Assembly: GCF_006974145.1 (NCBI RefSeq)
Contig: NZ_CP039456.1
Span: 496,001 to 560,000 of the forward strand
Source of the DNA: Changchengzhania lutea
Lineage (GTDB): Bacteria; Bacteroidota; Bacteroidia; Flavobacteriales; Flavobacteriaceae
DNA length: 64,000 bases
Reading direction: 5' to 3'
Shown one piece after another: positions 44,101 through 52,933 of the stretch. How positions within the stretch are numbered: position 1 is the first letter of the stretch; each line of letters begins with the position of its first letter. Under the pieces are notes generated by a model, which worked only from the letters and a program-made list of their open reading frames with translations, was not told the DNA's origin and ran no database searches. Made by a program: the position numbers and the translations under genes.

Positions 44101-44856
44101 CTACTCTAGCCATCCTTTAAAATCCTTAACCCGCTCGCGAGCGACAATAATGTCTTGTTCGTTATAGGATTTTAACTTGATTTGCAGTCGGGAATTGGTA
44201 TAACTCACCATATCTTTTATAGCGTTTATATTCACAAAAAACTTTCTGTTTATTCTAAAAAAAGTCTGGGGTTCCAATTCGTTTTCCAGGAGTTCCAAGG
44301 TGGTATCCAACAAATAGTTCCGCCCTTCTCCAGTATATAAATAGGTGCCTTTATTTTCGCTGTAAAAACATTCAATATCATCAATATTTATAAGCTTCAA
44401 ATGCTGACCAATCTTTACCGAAAAACGCTTTTTATATGCGCGATCAATAGGATTTACAAGTAATTTCTTAATATCATTAAAATCTAAGGTTACGGCCTGC
44501 TTTTGTGGCGCACGTTCTTGATATTTTTTTACAGCAACAGCAAGATCGCCATCGTCTATGGGCTTTAATAAATAATCGATGCTATTCAACTTAAAGGCCT
44601 TTAAAGCATATTCATCATAAGCCGTGGTGAATATGATAGCCGATTTAATATCGATACTTTCAAAAATCTCAAAAGATAAACCATCACTTAACTGAATATC
44701 TAAAAATATAAGATCGGGATGTGTGTTATTTTCAAACCAAACTATAGATTCTTCTACAGAGTGAAGCATAATACTCACTTCAATATCTAATTTTTGAAGC
44801 ATCCGCTGCAAACGACGTGCAGATGGTTTTTCGTCTTCTATAATGATTACGTGCAT
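44101..44856 (-). CDS. LytTR family response regulator
   Basis: 251-residue two-component regulator. The receiver domain begins MHVIIIEDEKPSARR with phospho-acceptor Asp in DLIFLDIQLSDG (about 55) and the Lys in YLLKPIDDGD. The C-terminal LytTR DNA-binding domain (about 140-250) includes FYSENKGTYLYT and FFRINRKFFVN. It completes a LytS/LytR-type system with the histidine kinase at 45305-46642; a small 2TM gene lies between them. Confidence 0.94.
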   Translation of the reverse strand: MHVIIIEDEKPSARRLQRMLQKLDIEVSIMLHSVEESIVWFENNTHPDLIFLDIQLSDGLSFEIFESIDIKSAIIFTTAYDEYALKAFKLNSIDYLLKPIDDGDLAVAVKKYQERAPQKQAVTLDFNDIKKLLVNPIDRAYKKRFSVKIGQHLKLINIDDIECFYSENKGTYLYTGEGRNYLLDTTLELLENELEPQTFFRINRKFFVNINAIKDMVSYTNSRLQIKLKSYNEQDIIVARERVKDFKGWLE

Positions 44857-44946
44857 GGGTTACTTTTTATCATATGTTGTTTTTCTAATAAAAATGCTAA
44901 GATAATAAGAGCGGTTAAAAACTGTGCCCGTCACTGAAAAATGAAT

Positions 44947-45279
44947 TTATTTCCACTGCTTCTTTTCTTTATCCATGTGTTCTTGAATTTTCCTGTCTTC
45001 CCATCTTTTGCTAAAAATTAAATTTTTACCAAAGACACTCAAAGCATGAAAGCCCAAGCCTATGCCCCAAAAGAATGGTGTTGTGTATGTTCCAAAATGC
45101 CAAATATTGTCACCATTTGAATTCACAAGTATAACAATAATTAAAAAAATGTTTACGGCTAAATACCAGAATAAATGCCAGTAAAAACCTTTTAGTTCCT
45201 TTAATCTTTTTTCTGCACGCAAATAAGCATTCTCCTTTCCGAAGGATTCTTTACTAGTTTTAATTTGATGCCGTTTCAT
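44947..45279 (-). CDS. 2TM domain-containing protein
   Basis: 110-residue protein with two membrane helices (HLFWYLAVNIFLIIVILV and FFWGIGLGFHALSVF). It is framed by RAEKRLKELKGFY before and KRWEDRKIQEHMDKEKKQW after, the hallmark of the 2TM family. The same two blocks occur at the C terminus of the adjacent histidine kinase. Start at ATG 45279 (MKRHQIKTSKES); the longer frame overlaps the kinase gene. Function unknown; it accompanies LytTR systems in Flavobacteria. Confidence 0.85.
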   Translation of the reverse strand: MKRHQIKTSKESFGKENAYLRAEKRLKELKGFYWHLFWYLAVNIFLIIVILVNSNGDNIWHFGTYTTPFFWGIGLGFHALSVFGKNLIFSKRWEDRKIQEHMDKEKKQWK

Positions 45280-45304
45280 AATCTGTAATTTATTAAGATA
45301 ATTT

Positions 45305-46642
45305 TTAGTCCCACTGCTTTTCTTCTTCACGCATATATTCCTCAATTTTGCGTTTTTCCCAACCTCTGCCAAAAGCACCATCATTCACAAACACTCTAAA
45401 GGCCTGAATAGACAAACCGATGCCCCAACCAAATAGTGGAAACCAAAACCATTGAAAGCCCCATGAGGTCCTGTAATTTATAAATATTAAAAAAGGAATG
45501 ACTAAAATATAGGATATTAGGCTGTAATAAAAGCCTTTAAGCTCGTCTACATGGTTACGTGCACGCACATAACTCTCATTTAATTCTGGTTCTGTTGGTG
45601 TTCTCATAATTGATATTTGCTTAGTTAGCATAGGTATGGCAACTGCAAACCTTGCTGTTTCTTTATTAATTTGTACTTTTTTGTTTGTTAACAAATCGTA
45701 GCGCTGTTTAATATTGCTTAAACCCACCCCACTACTCTTTTTCACAATTTGTTTGGGTTGTAAATTATTTTCGACCACTAAGCTATCTGCATCTTCATAA
45801 ATAGTAATGTGCAGCGGTTTACTTGAGGTCACCATATTATGCTTTACGGCATTTTCTAAAAGAAGTTGTAACGACAATGGCACCACTTTACTTTCTGGGT
45901 TTGATGCCTGTTCTGGCATGGTAAACACAATACTATCTTCAAACCGCATTTTAAGCAAAGACATATAGGTTTTTGCAAATTGAAGTTCCTCATCTACCGT
46001 AACCAGCTCCTTGTTTTTTTGCTCCAAAACATAGCGATACACTTTAGAAAGTGAGGTCGTAAATTTTTGTGCGTTATCCGGATTTTCCTCTATCAAACTA
46101 GTTAACACATTTAAGCTATTGAATAGAAAATGAGGATCAAGCTGATTTTTTAAGGCATCAAACTTAGCACTTGCTGTGCCCGCAATAACCTTTTGTTCCT
46201 TAATCTTATTTTGCTGATACTTATTATAGAAATAAATAAAATGGAAAATGATGACGATGGTTAAGGTTATCCATAATCCAAATTGGTAGTATTCAAATTT
46301 TTCGTTATAAATAAATTCTTGAAAGGTTTTGCCATTCATTAATAAATCCGTGAGCATTCTTAGAAGAAACAAACCAATTAAAGTGATGATTGTACTACCA
46401 AAAATTCCAACTATAATACGCTTTATAGTGTCACGCTTTTTCCATTGGCGTCGTTCCATATAGTCGAAAAAGAACATATTGGAATAACCAAGAACAAAGG
46501 AATACAACTGATAAAAAGCAAAATCAATTAAAAAATGGGTGACACTGTCGAATTCAAATCCATCTGAAAAAAAATTTCCAATCAAAAAGATAGCACATCC
46601 AATAATGAAACTGGCGTAAATATTTTTTTTTGATTTTGTCAT
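45305..46642 (-). CDS. LytS-type sensor histidine kinase with fused C-terminal 2TM domain
   Basis: 445-residue membrane kinase. Four N-terminal helices (to about 145) lead into a His_kinase domain with the phospho-acceptor in QLDPHFLFNSLNVL and ATP-lid motifs LLENAVKHN and GVGLSNIKQRYDLL. Residues 355-445 are a 2TM domain (RARNHVDELKGFYYSLISYI, then RGWEKRKIEEYMREEEKQW). The fusion places a second membrane unit after the catalytic domain, an unusual topology. It sits between a TPR gene and the stand-alone 2TM gene. Confidence 0.9.
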   Translation of the reverse strand: MTKSKKNIYASFIIGCAIFLIGNFFSDGFEFDSVTHFLIDFAFYQLYSFVLGYSNMFFFDYMERRQWKKRDTIKRIIVGIFGSTIITLIGLFLLRMLTDLLMNGKTFQEFIYNEKFEYYQFGLWITLTIVIIFHFIYFYNKYQQNKIKEQKVIAGTASAKFDALKNQLDPHFLFNSLNVLTSLIEENPDNAQKFTTSLSKVYRYVLEQKNKELVTVDEELQFAKTYMSLLKMRFEDSIVFTMPEQASNPESKVVPLSLQLLLENAVKHNMVTSSKPLHITIYEDADSLVVENNLQPKQIVKKSSGVGLSNIKQRYDLLTNKKVQINKETARFAVAIPMLTKQISIMRTPTEPELNESYVRARNHVDELKGFYYSLISYILVIPFLIFINYRTSWGFQWFWFPLFGWGIGLSIQAFRVFVNDGAFGRGWEKRKIEEYMREEEKQWD

Positions 46643-46660
46643 AATATTCTAAGTTGTGTT

Positions 46661-47284
46661 CTATCCTTTACAAGATGCAAGCACTTGTTCTGTACGTTCT
46701 TTACCCCAATTAGGATGAAATGGTGTTTCTGGTTTAAAGTTAGCAAAAAGTTCTAAGGCGTGTTCCAAATCTTTACAAAATGGTGCAGTATCTTGACCAA
46801 AATATTTAGCTCCCCCTATGTTCCATTCTGCCTTACAGTATACAACCCTGGGGTTGTCTGGCTCCAATTGTTCTGCTTTATTATACAGTTCTACTACTTT
46901 TCCAGATAAAGTCATGCCATAAGTAGCTCCATCAAAAGCCACCCATGCGGTGTGCAATAAAGCTTGCAATACCAAAATCTCTGGGTTATTTTTAGAAATA
47001 GCAGTGGCATCATTTATCAAATTTTGTGCTTTTTTTAATTTTGCGGCGAGTAGATCTTCATCAGTTTCACCAAAACTGGTTACAATGTTAATTTGCGCTG
47101 CATAGTATGCTGGCAACCAATTATCGGGTTCCGCATTAGCGATACGCTCAAATACATTGGCGGCTTCCGTTGAGTTATTATTTCCCCAAAGTTCAAAGGC
47201 CTTTTGCATACCTTTTTCATAATTAGTTTGTGAATGCATAAACCCAGCCACTAATAAAGTTGTAATCATAATAAAGTGTTTCAT
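46661..47284 (-). CDS. exported TPR-repeat protein
   Basis: 207-residue protein with a signal peptide (MITTLLVAGFMHSQ) and helical repeats (EKGMQKAFELWGNNNSTEAANVFERIANAEPDNWLPAYYAA, YNKAEQLEPDNPRVVYCKAEW). It belongs to a conserved Flavobacterial family without a named function. First gene of the TPR, kinase, 2TM, LytTR operon, 18 bases before the kinase. It may help sense or present the envelope signal; that is inference. Confidence 0.8.
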   Translation of the reverse strand: MKHFIMITTLLVAGFMHSQTNYEKGMQKAFELWGNNNSTEAANVFERIANAEPDNWLPAYYAAQINIVTSFGETDEDLLAAKLKKAQNLINDATAISKNNPEILVLQALLHTAWVAFDGATYGMTLSGKVVELYNKAEQLEPDNPRVVYCKAEWNIGGAKYFGQDTAPFCKDLEHALELFANFKPETPFHPNWGKERTEQVLASCKG

Positions 47285-47462
47285 AATGTTTTGTTGATTT
47301 TATTTATAGTACAAATATGAGACACAACTTTAACTTAATAAAAACAGACACACTGAACTGTTATTTTTTTAAGCTGAAATGTTAAACTCTTTCTCTCATT
47401 TTATAAAAATGGTATATTTATTCTCATTCAATCAAAATTTAATTAAAATCATCATCGTCATC

Positions 47463-48266
47463 ATGAAAAAAACATTATCAATTCCAATCATCTTATTTAT
47501 TTCTTATTTCAACGCTATCAGTCATGCACAACAGGTAAATCAAGGCAACATAATTATGGGAACTGTCGATAGCATTCAGTCCAAAACACTCAATGAGCTC
47601 CGCAAAATCTGGGTACATGTTCCAAATGCAGGTAACAATACCACTGAAAAATATCCTGTAGTGTATTTACTGGATGGCTATGCTCATTTTGCTTCTGTAA
47701 CGGGCATGATTCAACAATTGAGCTCCATAAACGGTAATACGATAGTGCCAAAAATGATTGTGGTAGGGATTCCAAACACCAATAGAATGCGCGATTTAAC
47801 ACCCGTTGCCGAAATCAATGCAGGCGATAAGACAGACGAAAGCCATTCTGGTGGCGGTGAACAGTTCATGGATTTTTTAGAAACCGAATTGATACCATAT
47901 ATTGAGGAAAAATACCCAACCGCTCCCTACAAAATGTACATAGGCCATTCCTTAGGAGGTTTAACGGTTATTAATACTTTATTAAAACGTCCAGAATTAT
48001 TTAGCAGTTATTTGGCCATTGACCCCAGTTTGTGGTGGGCAGATTCATTTACTTTAAACGAATCGAAAATCATTTTGAATGAAAAAGATTTTTTAGAAAA
48101 AAGTTTATTTGTTGGGATAGCAAATACGATGGATCCAAAAATGGATTTGAACAGCGTAAAGAAAGACACCACCCAAACGACACAACATATTCGTGATATT
48201 TTAGAATTCTCAAAAAACGTTGTTCCCAATTCCCCACATCAGAATCCGATTAATTCCTTTGGCTAA
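47463..48266 (+). pseudogene. alpha/beta-hydrolase esterase, N-terminal fragment (split by IS110-family element)
   Basis: The native part (47463-48218, 252 codons) has a signal peptide (MKKTLSIPIILFISYFNAISHA), the esterase fold VYLLDGYAHFASVTGM and nucleophile Ser in IGHSLGGLTVINTL. After FSKNV the frame runs into the insertion sequence and ends 16 codons later. The remainder of the gene, with the catalytic His, continues after the element at 49882. Start ATG 47463 is preferred to the upstream 47379, which lacks a signal peptide. Homologues are serine esterases of the Fes/EstD kind. The truncated product should be inactive. Confidence 0.88.
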
Positions 48267-48510
48267 CGACGCGCAAAAACACGAATTTCATATCTTTATA
48301 TTGGTTCATTAATAGGTCGATTTTTTAACTGATGTTACCTTTTGGTAAACTCGGTCGTAATTCTGATCGAAGTACTATCATTCTTGTCTTTAGATTAAGT
48401 TTGATGTGATAATTCCAGTGGTACTGCATTTTATGTGAGTCCGATCGAGATATTTTAGAATTTATACAGTGCTTCTTTTGAACCATTTTTTATAATTTAA
48501 AATAGATATT
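48222..48510 (+). ncRNA. candidate bridge RNA (left end of IS110-family element)
   Basis: Non-coding left end. IS110-group elements produce a bridge (seek) RNA from this region that pairs with donor and target DNA. Short hairpins such as TTACC-TTTT-GGTAA are visible around 48336-48351. A 14-base block GATATTTTAGAATT (48449-48462) also occurs in the target gene just upstream of the junction (48195-48208). The RNA itself and its loops are not proven by sequence reading. Confidence 0.5.
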
Positions 48511-49860
48511 ATGAACAAAAAAATGGAACTGGACATCATCAATTTTCACTGTGCTGGAATCGATGTAGGCAGCAGAAGTCATTTTGTAGCTAATTGGACA
48601 AGACCTCAGTGAAGTGAAAGAATTCGGAGTATACGCTGAAGATTTAGAAGCCATTTGCCTTTGGCTCAAAGAAAATGGAATTACTTCTGTCGCTATGGAA
48701 TCCACTGGAAGTTACTGGCAAAATCTATATGCGGAATTGGCTAAAAATGGTTTTGACCTAGTGCTTGCCAATGGTAAGTTTACCAAAAATGCCAGAGGCA
48801 AGAAAACAGATGTAAAAGATGCTAGGTGGATACAAAAACTACACGCTCTTGGTTTACTAAGCAGTAGTTTCTTACCTGATGAAACTACCGAAATATTGCG
48901 CACCTATTGCAGACAAAGAACCAATTGGTTACAATCGGCTGCAGAGGCTTCCAGTAAAATGCAGAAATATTTAAAACTACTTAATATGAGGTTAGACGTA
49001 GTGGTCAAAGATGTTTGTGGTCTTACTGGACTAAAAATAATAGAGGATATTTGCAGAGGGAACCTTGATCCAAGTTCATTGGCAAAGCACAGACATTTCA
49101 ATTGTAGAAAATCAGAAGAAGAAATAGCCAAGGCTTTAAAAGGGAATGAAAGACAAGACTTTCTATTTGGCCTTAAACAAGAATTTGAATCTTATAAATT
49201 TTATCAAAAGAAAATTAAAGACTGTGACAGCCAAATTGATAAATTCTTAAAAAAACATATCAATCTTGATCCTGTAAAAAAAAACTCAAAACCAAAGCTA
49301 AACCATACAAAAGAGTCAATAAAAATGCACCTAAAATAAAACTCAATCAAATGGCATTTCAATACTTTGGTGGAATTGATTTAATGGAAATCGAAGGAGT
49401 AAGCCATTCTACAGTACTGACAATCATCAGTGAAATTGGTCCAGATGGATTTAGTAAATTCCCAACAGCAAAGCATTTTACTTCTTGGATGAGACTTGCT
49501 CCAAACAATAAAATATCTGGAGGAAAAATACTTAGTCACAGAACTCCAAAAGGCAGTAATCGAATCAAAACAGCATTAAGACAAGCTGCAAATGCAATAG
49601 GAAATCTTAAAGATACTCATTTATCAAATTTCTTTAGAAAAATTGCTTTTAAAAAAGGAAGACAAGTTGCCGTAAGTGCTACAGCTAGAAAACTTGCTGT
49701 GATCATTTGGAATATGGTCACTAAAAAACAAGCGTATAAACCACCTTCAGAATATCTGTTCCTCGATCAAAAAAGAAAAATGGGACTTGTTAAAAGAATT
49801 AAAAAACAAATCAATAAATTTGATATTAAACCTGAAGATCTCGATTTTTTAACTTCTTGA
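48511..49860 (+). pseudogene. IS110 family transposase, two frameshifts
   Basis: RuvC-like DEDD recombinase. The start MNKKMELDIINFHCAGIDVGS contains the first catalytic Asp. The frame breaks near 48590 (GTAGCTAATTGG instead of GTAGCAATTGG, one extra T). It resumes as GQDLSEVKEFGVYAEDL and has a second break at a nine-A run near 49278-49286. The last third carries the transposase C-terminal motif GVSHSTVLTIISEIGPDGF and SWMRLAPNNKISGGK. Intact length would be about 449 residues. Slippage on the A-run could rescue the second break but not the first. Confidence 0.9.
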
Positions 49861-49881
49861 TTTTCAATATAATAATTTGAC

Positions 49882-50373
49882 GTTAGTCGAGATTCAAAAA
49901 GTCAATTACATTTCGATTATAAATACTATTACAATGACACACATGGTTCGGTGCCCTTAATAGCAACCTATGACGCATTTCGTTTTATTTTTTCGTGGTA
50001 CGATATTGATAATGCTATTGTTTCAAAAATTATGAACCCAATGATTTCTGCTAAAGAAGTGATAGAGGAAATAACGGCACATTTCAATCAAGTTTCTGCT
50101 AAACTTGGCTATACGATACATCCTCCTGAAGATTTAGTAAATCAGATGGGTTATGGATTATTACGGCAAGATATGCATGAAAAATCATTGGCATTTTTTA
50201 AAATGAATGTAGAAAACTATCCCAATCATTCAAACGTGTATGACTCTTTGGGTGATTATTATGCTGCTGTTGACGAAAAAGAAAAGGCTATAAAAGCCTA
50301 TGAAAAAGCACTGATTACAGGTGGCGGAAATAGCTATTCAAAAGAAAAACTAGATAATTTGAAAACTGATTAA
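49882..50373 (+). pseudogene. esterase C-terminal fragment with TPR repeats
   Basis: Continuation of the esterase at 47463. It carries the catalytic His in NDTHGSVPLIATYDAFRFIFSWY and then a C-terminal TPR pair (NQMGYGLLRQDMHEKSLAFFKMNVENYPNHSNVYDSLGDYYAA). The first in-frame residues VSRDSKSQLHFDYKYY match what the N-terminal fragment lacks. A start codon for independent translation is not evident. The stop overlaps the ATG of the next gene. Confidence 0.88.
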
Positions 50374-50813
50374 TGATGAAAAAATTATTGCTATTGATAT
50401 GTTCAGTATCGTTCTACTTTGGTATGAGCCAGGAATCTAATCCTATATCGATGATAGATTATGTACAAGTTTTGAATGATAATAATGCTGAAGCCCTTTT
50501 TTATTATCAGAATAATTGGCAAGCATTGCGCATTCAAGCTGTGGAAAAAGGATATATATCCGGCTATCAATTGCTTGAAACCATACCCAATGAAACGTCT
50601 CCCTTTAGCTTTATACTCATTACAACTTATAAAAATCAAGACCAGTATAACGCTAGCGAAGACAACTTCCAACAACTTATTGAATCGAGTGATGGATTAA
50701 AGTTATTAAATAGTAAAAAACCGACAGACTTTAGGAAAGTGGTTATGCATAATGACATGGTTAAACATCGTACCTTTAATAAAAAATCTTGTAAAAAAGC
50801 CAAGACTTATTAG
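50373..50813 (+). CDS. exported protein of unknown function
   Basis: 146-residue protein with a signal peptide (LLLLICSVSFYFGMSQ). The mature part has the pattern YVQVLNDNNAEALFYYQNNWQALRIQAVEKGYISGYQLLE and a C-terminal basic tail. I do not recognise the family. It starts by overlapping the esterase-TPR stop (TAATG) and was probably co-transcribed with that gene before the insertion; it now depends on a promoter inside or beyond the element. The stop lies in the loop of a strong terminator. Confidence 0.7.
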   Translation: MMKKLLLLICSVSFYFGMSQESNPISMIDYVQVLNDNNAEALFYYQNNWQALRIQAVEKGYISGYQLLETIPNETSPFSFILITTYKNQDQYNASEDNFQQLIESSDGLKLLNSKKPTDFRKVVMHNDMVKHRTFNKKSCKKAKTY

Positions 50814-50827
50814 AGTCTTGGCTTTTT
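50793..50827. terminator. bidirectional intrinsic terminator
   Basis: AAAAAAGCCAAGACT pairs with AGTCTTGGCTTTT around a TATTAG loop, and the loop contains the TAG stop of the upstream gene. It separates that gene from the convergent TonB gene. Confidence 0.9.
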
Positions 50828-50841
50828 ACTAAATTGATATA

Positions 50842-51579
50842 TCAATCGGCTTGAAATTTAAAGAAAATAGGCACGGCGTAACTCACTTTCACGGGTCTAC
50901 CACGTTGCTTACCCGGTTGCATTCTGGGTAACTTCCCTATGATACGTTCGGCTTCTTTTTCTAAAATCTTGTCTGGTCCTCTTGATCTTATTCCAGTAAT
51001 ATAGCCTTTATTATCAATTGAAAATATTACCGACACACGCCCTTGGATACCCATCTCTAAAGCGGTCTGTGGATAATTAAAATTATTTTTGACATGTTCT
51101 TTCATTTTATTCTGAAAGCACTCCTTACTCTTGCTTTTAGATAAGCCCTCACATCCAGGAAAAATGGGCACATCCTCAATAACGGCAAAAGCAACTTCAA
51201 CATCCTCCTCGACCTCTTCTACTTCAACATCACTAACATCTACAATGCGTTCTTCTATGGCATCATCTTGACCAATTTCGGTACTTTCAATAACAGTTTC
51301 TTCAACCTCTTCAACATCTTCTACAATTTGAATGACCTCTACAACCGCTGGCGGTGGCGGCGGTGGTGGTGGCGTATTAAGTGTTATCAAGGGAATATCC
51401 TCTTCAATCACCTCTTCTGTTTGTACAATATCCAATAACATACTGTCTCGTTCATAAGTTTTATATTCTAAACTCCGCCAAGTAATAAACAACATAAGAC
51501 AAAGCCCCATTGCAAAATACAAGCTACTGTTGCGCCCTATTTCTATTTCCGGATTCTTTTTTGGTTCCATGACATTCAT
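50842..51579 (-). CDS. tonB: energy transducer TonB
   Basis: 245-residue TonB. One N-terminal membrane helix (LYFAMGLCLMLFITW), a Pro-rich stretch of eight prolines (about 70-77) followed by an unusually acidic Glu/Val linker, then the C-terminal domain (YPQTALEMGIQGRVSVIFSIDNKGYITG to RPVKVSYAVPIFFKF). The Cys-containing insert PIFPGCEGLSKSKSKECFQNKM before that domain is typical of Bacteroidetes TonB. It energises TonB-dependent receptors with ExbB/ExbD encoded elsewhere. Confidence 0.9.
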   Translation of the reverse strand: MNVMEPKKNPEIEIGRNSSLYFAMGLCLMLFITWRSLEYKTYERDSMLLDIVQTEEVIEEDIPLITLNTPPPPPPPPAVVEVIQIVEDVEEVEETVIESTEIGQDDAIEERIVDVSDVEVEEVEEDVEVAFAVIEDVPIFPGCEGLSKSKSKECFQNKMKEHVKNNFNYPQTALEMGIQGRVSVIFSIDNKGYITGIRSRGPDKILEKEAERIIGKLPRMQPGKQRGRPVKVSYAVPIFFKFQAD

Positions 51580-51620
51580 ATTTATACCTTAAAATTATAG
51601 AAAACAACATGTAATTACTA

Positions 51621-51632
51621 TGACAAATATCA
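51621..51632. promoter_or_regulatory. possible FNR/CRP-type dyad upstream of tonB and P1 peptidase genes
   Basis: TGACAAATATCA fits TGAY-N4-RTCA in the divergent region, 42 bases from the tonB start. It is the weakest of the four sites because neither neighbouring gene has an obvious oxygen link. Confidence 0.3.
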
Positions 51633-51732
51633 TGTAACGGATTCAAATATCTTTAAAAGAATATTTCGTGGTTTTATCATAACTTAGTGCAAACTAAAGA
51701 CAACCTAGTATCCATCGTTTAAGCCATTAAAA

Positions 51733-52902
51733 ATGAAAAAACTATTTGCATGTATTATTTTAATACTAAGCTTTTCCATAGCACATTCACAAAAACCCAG
51801 AGCTAGAGATTTAGGGATTCCATTTACAGGAACAACAGGTGATTTTAATGCCATAACAGATGTTCTAGGTGTTGAAGTGGGTTACAGTACCATCATTTCT
51901 GGAAACGGTAAAAATGTTATTGGTGAAGGCCCTGTTAGAACAGGGGTTACCGCAATTTTTCCCAGAGGAAAAGCTAAAAAATTTAGTCCTGTTTATGCGA
52001 ATTGGTACAGTTTGAATGGTAACGGGGAAATGACAGGAACCACTTGGGTGACAGAATCTGGTTTTTTGGAGACGCCCATTATGATTACAAATACCAATAG
52101 TGTTGGTGTCGTGCGGGATGCCGTGTTAAAATGGTATGTGGATACGGATTGGTACAAGGGTGAAAACTGGTGGTACACTTACCCCGTAGTAGCTGAAACC
52201 TACGATGGCTTTTTAAACGATATCTATGGCTTCCATGTAAAAGAAAAGCATGTTTTGGAAGCTATTGGCAATTCTAAAAGTGGCATGATTGAAGAAGGAA
52301 ATGTTGGCGGTGGTACCGGGATGATGTGCTTAGGTTATAAAGGTGGCACTGGAACCTCATCACGGGTCCTGAAAATGGGCAAATTAACATACACCGTTGG
52401 TGCTTTAGTACAATCTAATTTTGGCGCCAAAAGAAATTTATCTATAGCTGGCGTACCAATAGGACAGGAATTAAAAGATACTTTAAATTATGTATTTAAT
52501 GCACCACCAACGTCTAGAAGGCAGGAAGGGGACGGCTCTATTATAGTAGTCATAGCAACAGATGCACCCTTACTACCGCATCAATTAAAACGAATTGCAC
52601 AACGCGTTCCGCTAGGTATTGGCATTGTTGGTGGGCGTGGTAGTAATGGGTCTGGCGATATTTTTATCGCTTTTTCCACAGCGAATGAAAAGGCTTTTAA
52701 TAGAGATGATTTAGCAACCGTTGAAACCTTTCCAAATGATCAGTTAATGCCACTGTTTGAAGCAACGGTTCAGTCGGTTGAAGAGGCCGTAATCAATGCC
52801 ATGGTAGCAGCAGAAACCATGGAAGGTATTAACGGCAATAAAGCTTATGCCTTGCCACATGATTTAACCATTGACATTTTAAAAAAATATAATCGTATGT
52901 GA
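51733..52902 (+). CDS. P1 family peptidase (DmpA/BapA type)
   Basis: 389-residue N-terminal-nucleophile aminopeptidase with a signal peptide (LFACIILILSFSIAHSQ). Family blocks: RARDLGIPFTGTTGDFNAITDV, GPVRTGVTAIFPRG, NVGGGTGMMCLGYKGGTGTSSRV and the C-terminal GVGRGSNGSGDIFIAFSTAN-like block around 300. Self-cleavage at a Gly-Ser/Thr position in the C-terminal half activates such enzymes. Substrates of the family are beta-peptides and D-amino-acid amides. Confidence 0.9.
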   Translation: MKKLFACIILILSFSIAHSQKPRARDLGIPFTGTTGDFNAITDVLGVEVGYSTIISGNGKNVIGEGPVRTGVTAIFPRGKAKKFSPVYANWYSLNGNGEMTGTTWVTESGFLETPIMITNTNSVGVVRDAVLKWYVDTDWYKGENWWYTYPVVAETYDGFLNDIYGFHVKEKHVLEAIGNSKSGMIEEGNVGGGTGMMCLGYKGGTGTSSRVLKMGKLTYTVGALVQSNFGAKRNLSIAGVPIGQELKDTLNYVFNAPPTSRRQEGDGSIIVVIATDAPLLPHQLKRIAQRVPLGIGIVGGRGSNGSGDIFIAFSTANEKAFNRDDLATVETFPNDQLMPLFEATVQSVEEAVINAMVAAETMEGINGNKAYALPHDLTIDILKKYNRM

Positions 52903-52933
52903 TTTATAATTGGTGTTATTTAATCAAAAAACC

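Larger units (their letters stand above)
48222..49884 (+). mobile_element. IS110-family insertion sequence in the esterase gene
   Basis: 1,663-base element bounded by a shared ACGTT (48217-48221 and 49880-49884). Joining the flanks at this core gives FSKNVSRDSKSQLHFDYKYY, restoring an uninterrupted 415-codon esterase-TPR frame. As expected for IS110, there are no terminal inverted repeats. The left end before the transposase is 289 bases and the right end only about 24, the layout of the IS110 group. The transposase is frameshifted, so this copy appears unable to move on its own. Confidence 0.88.
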
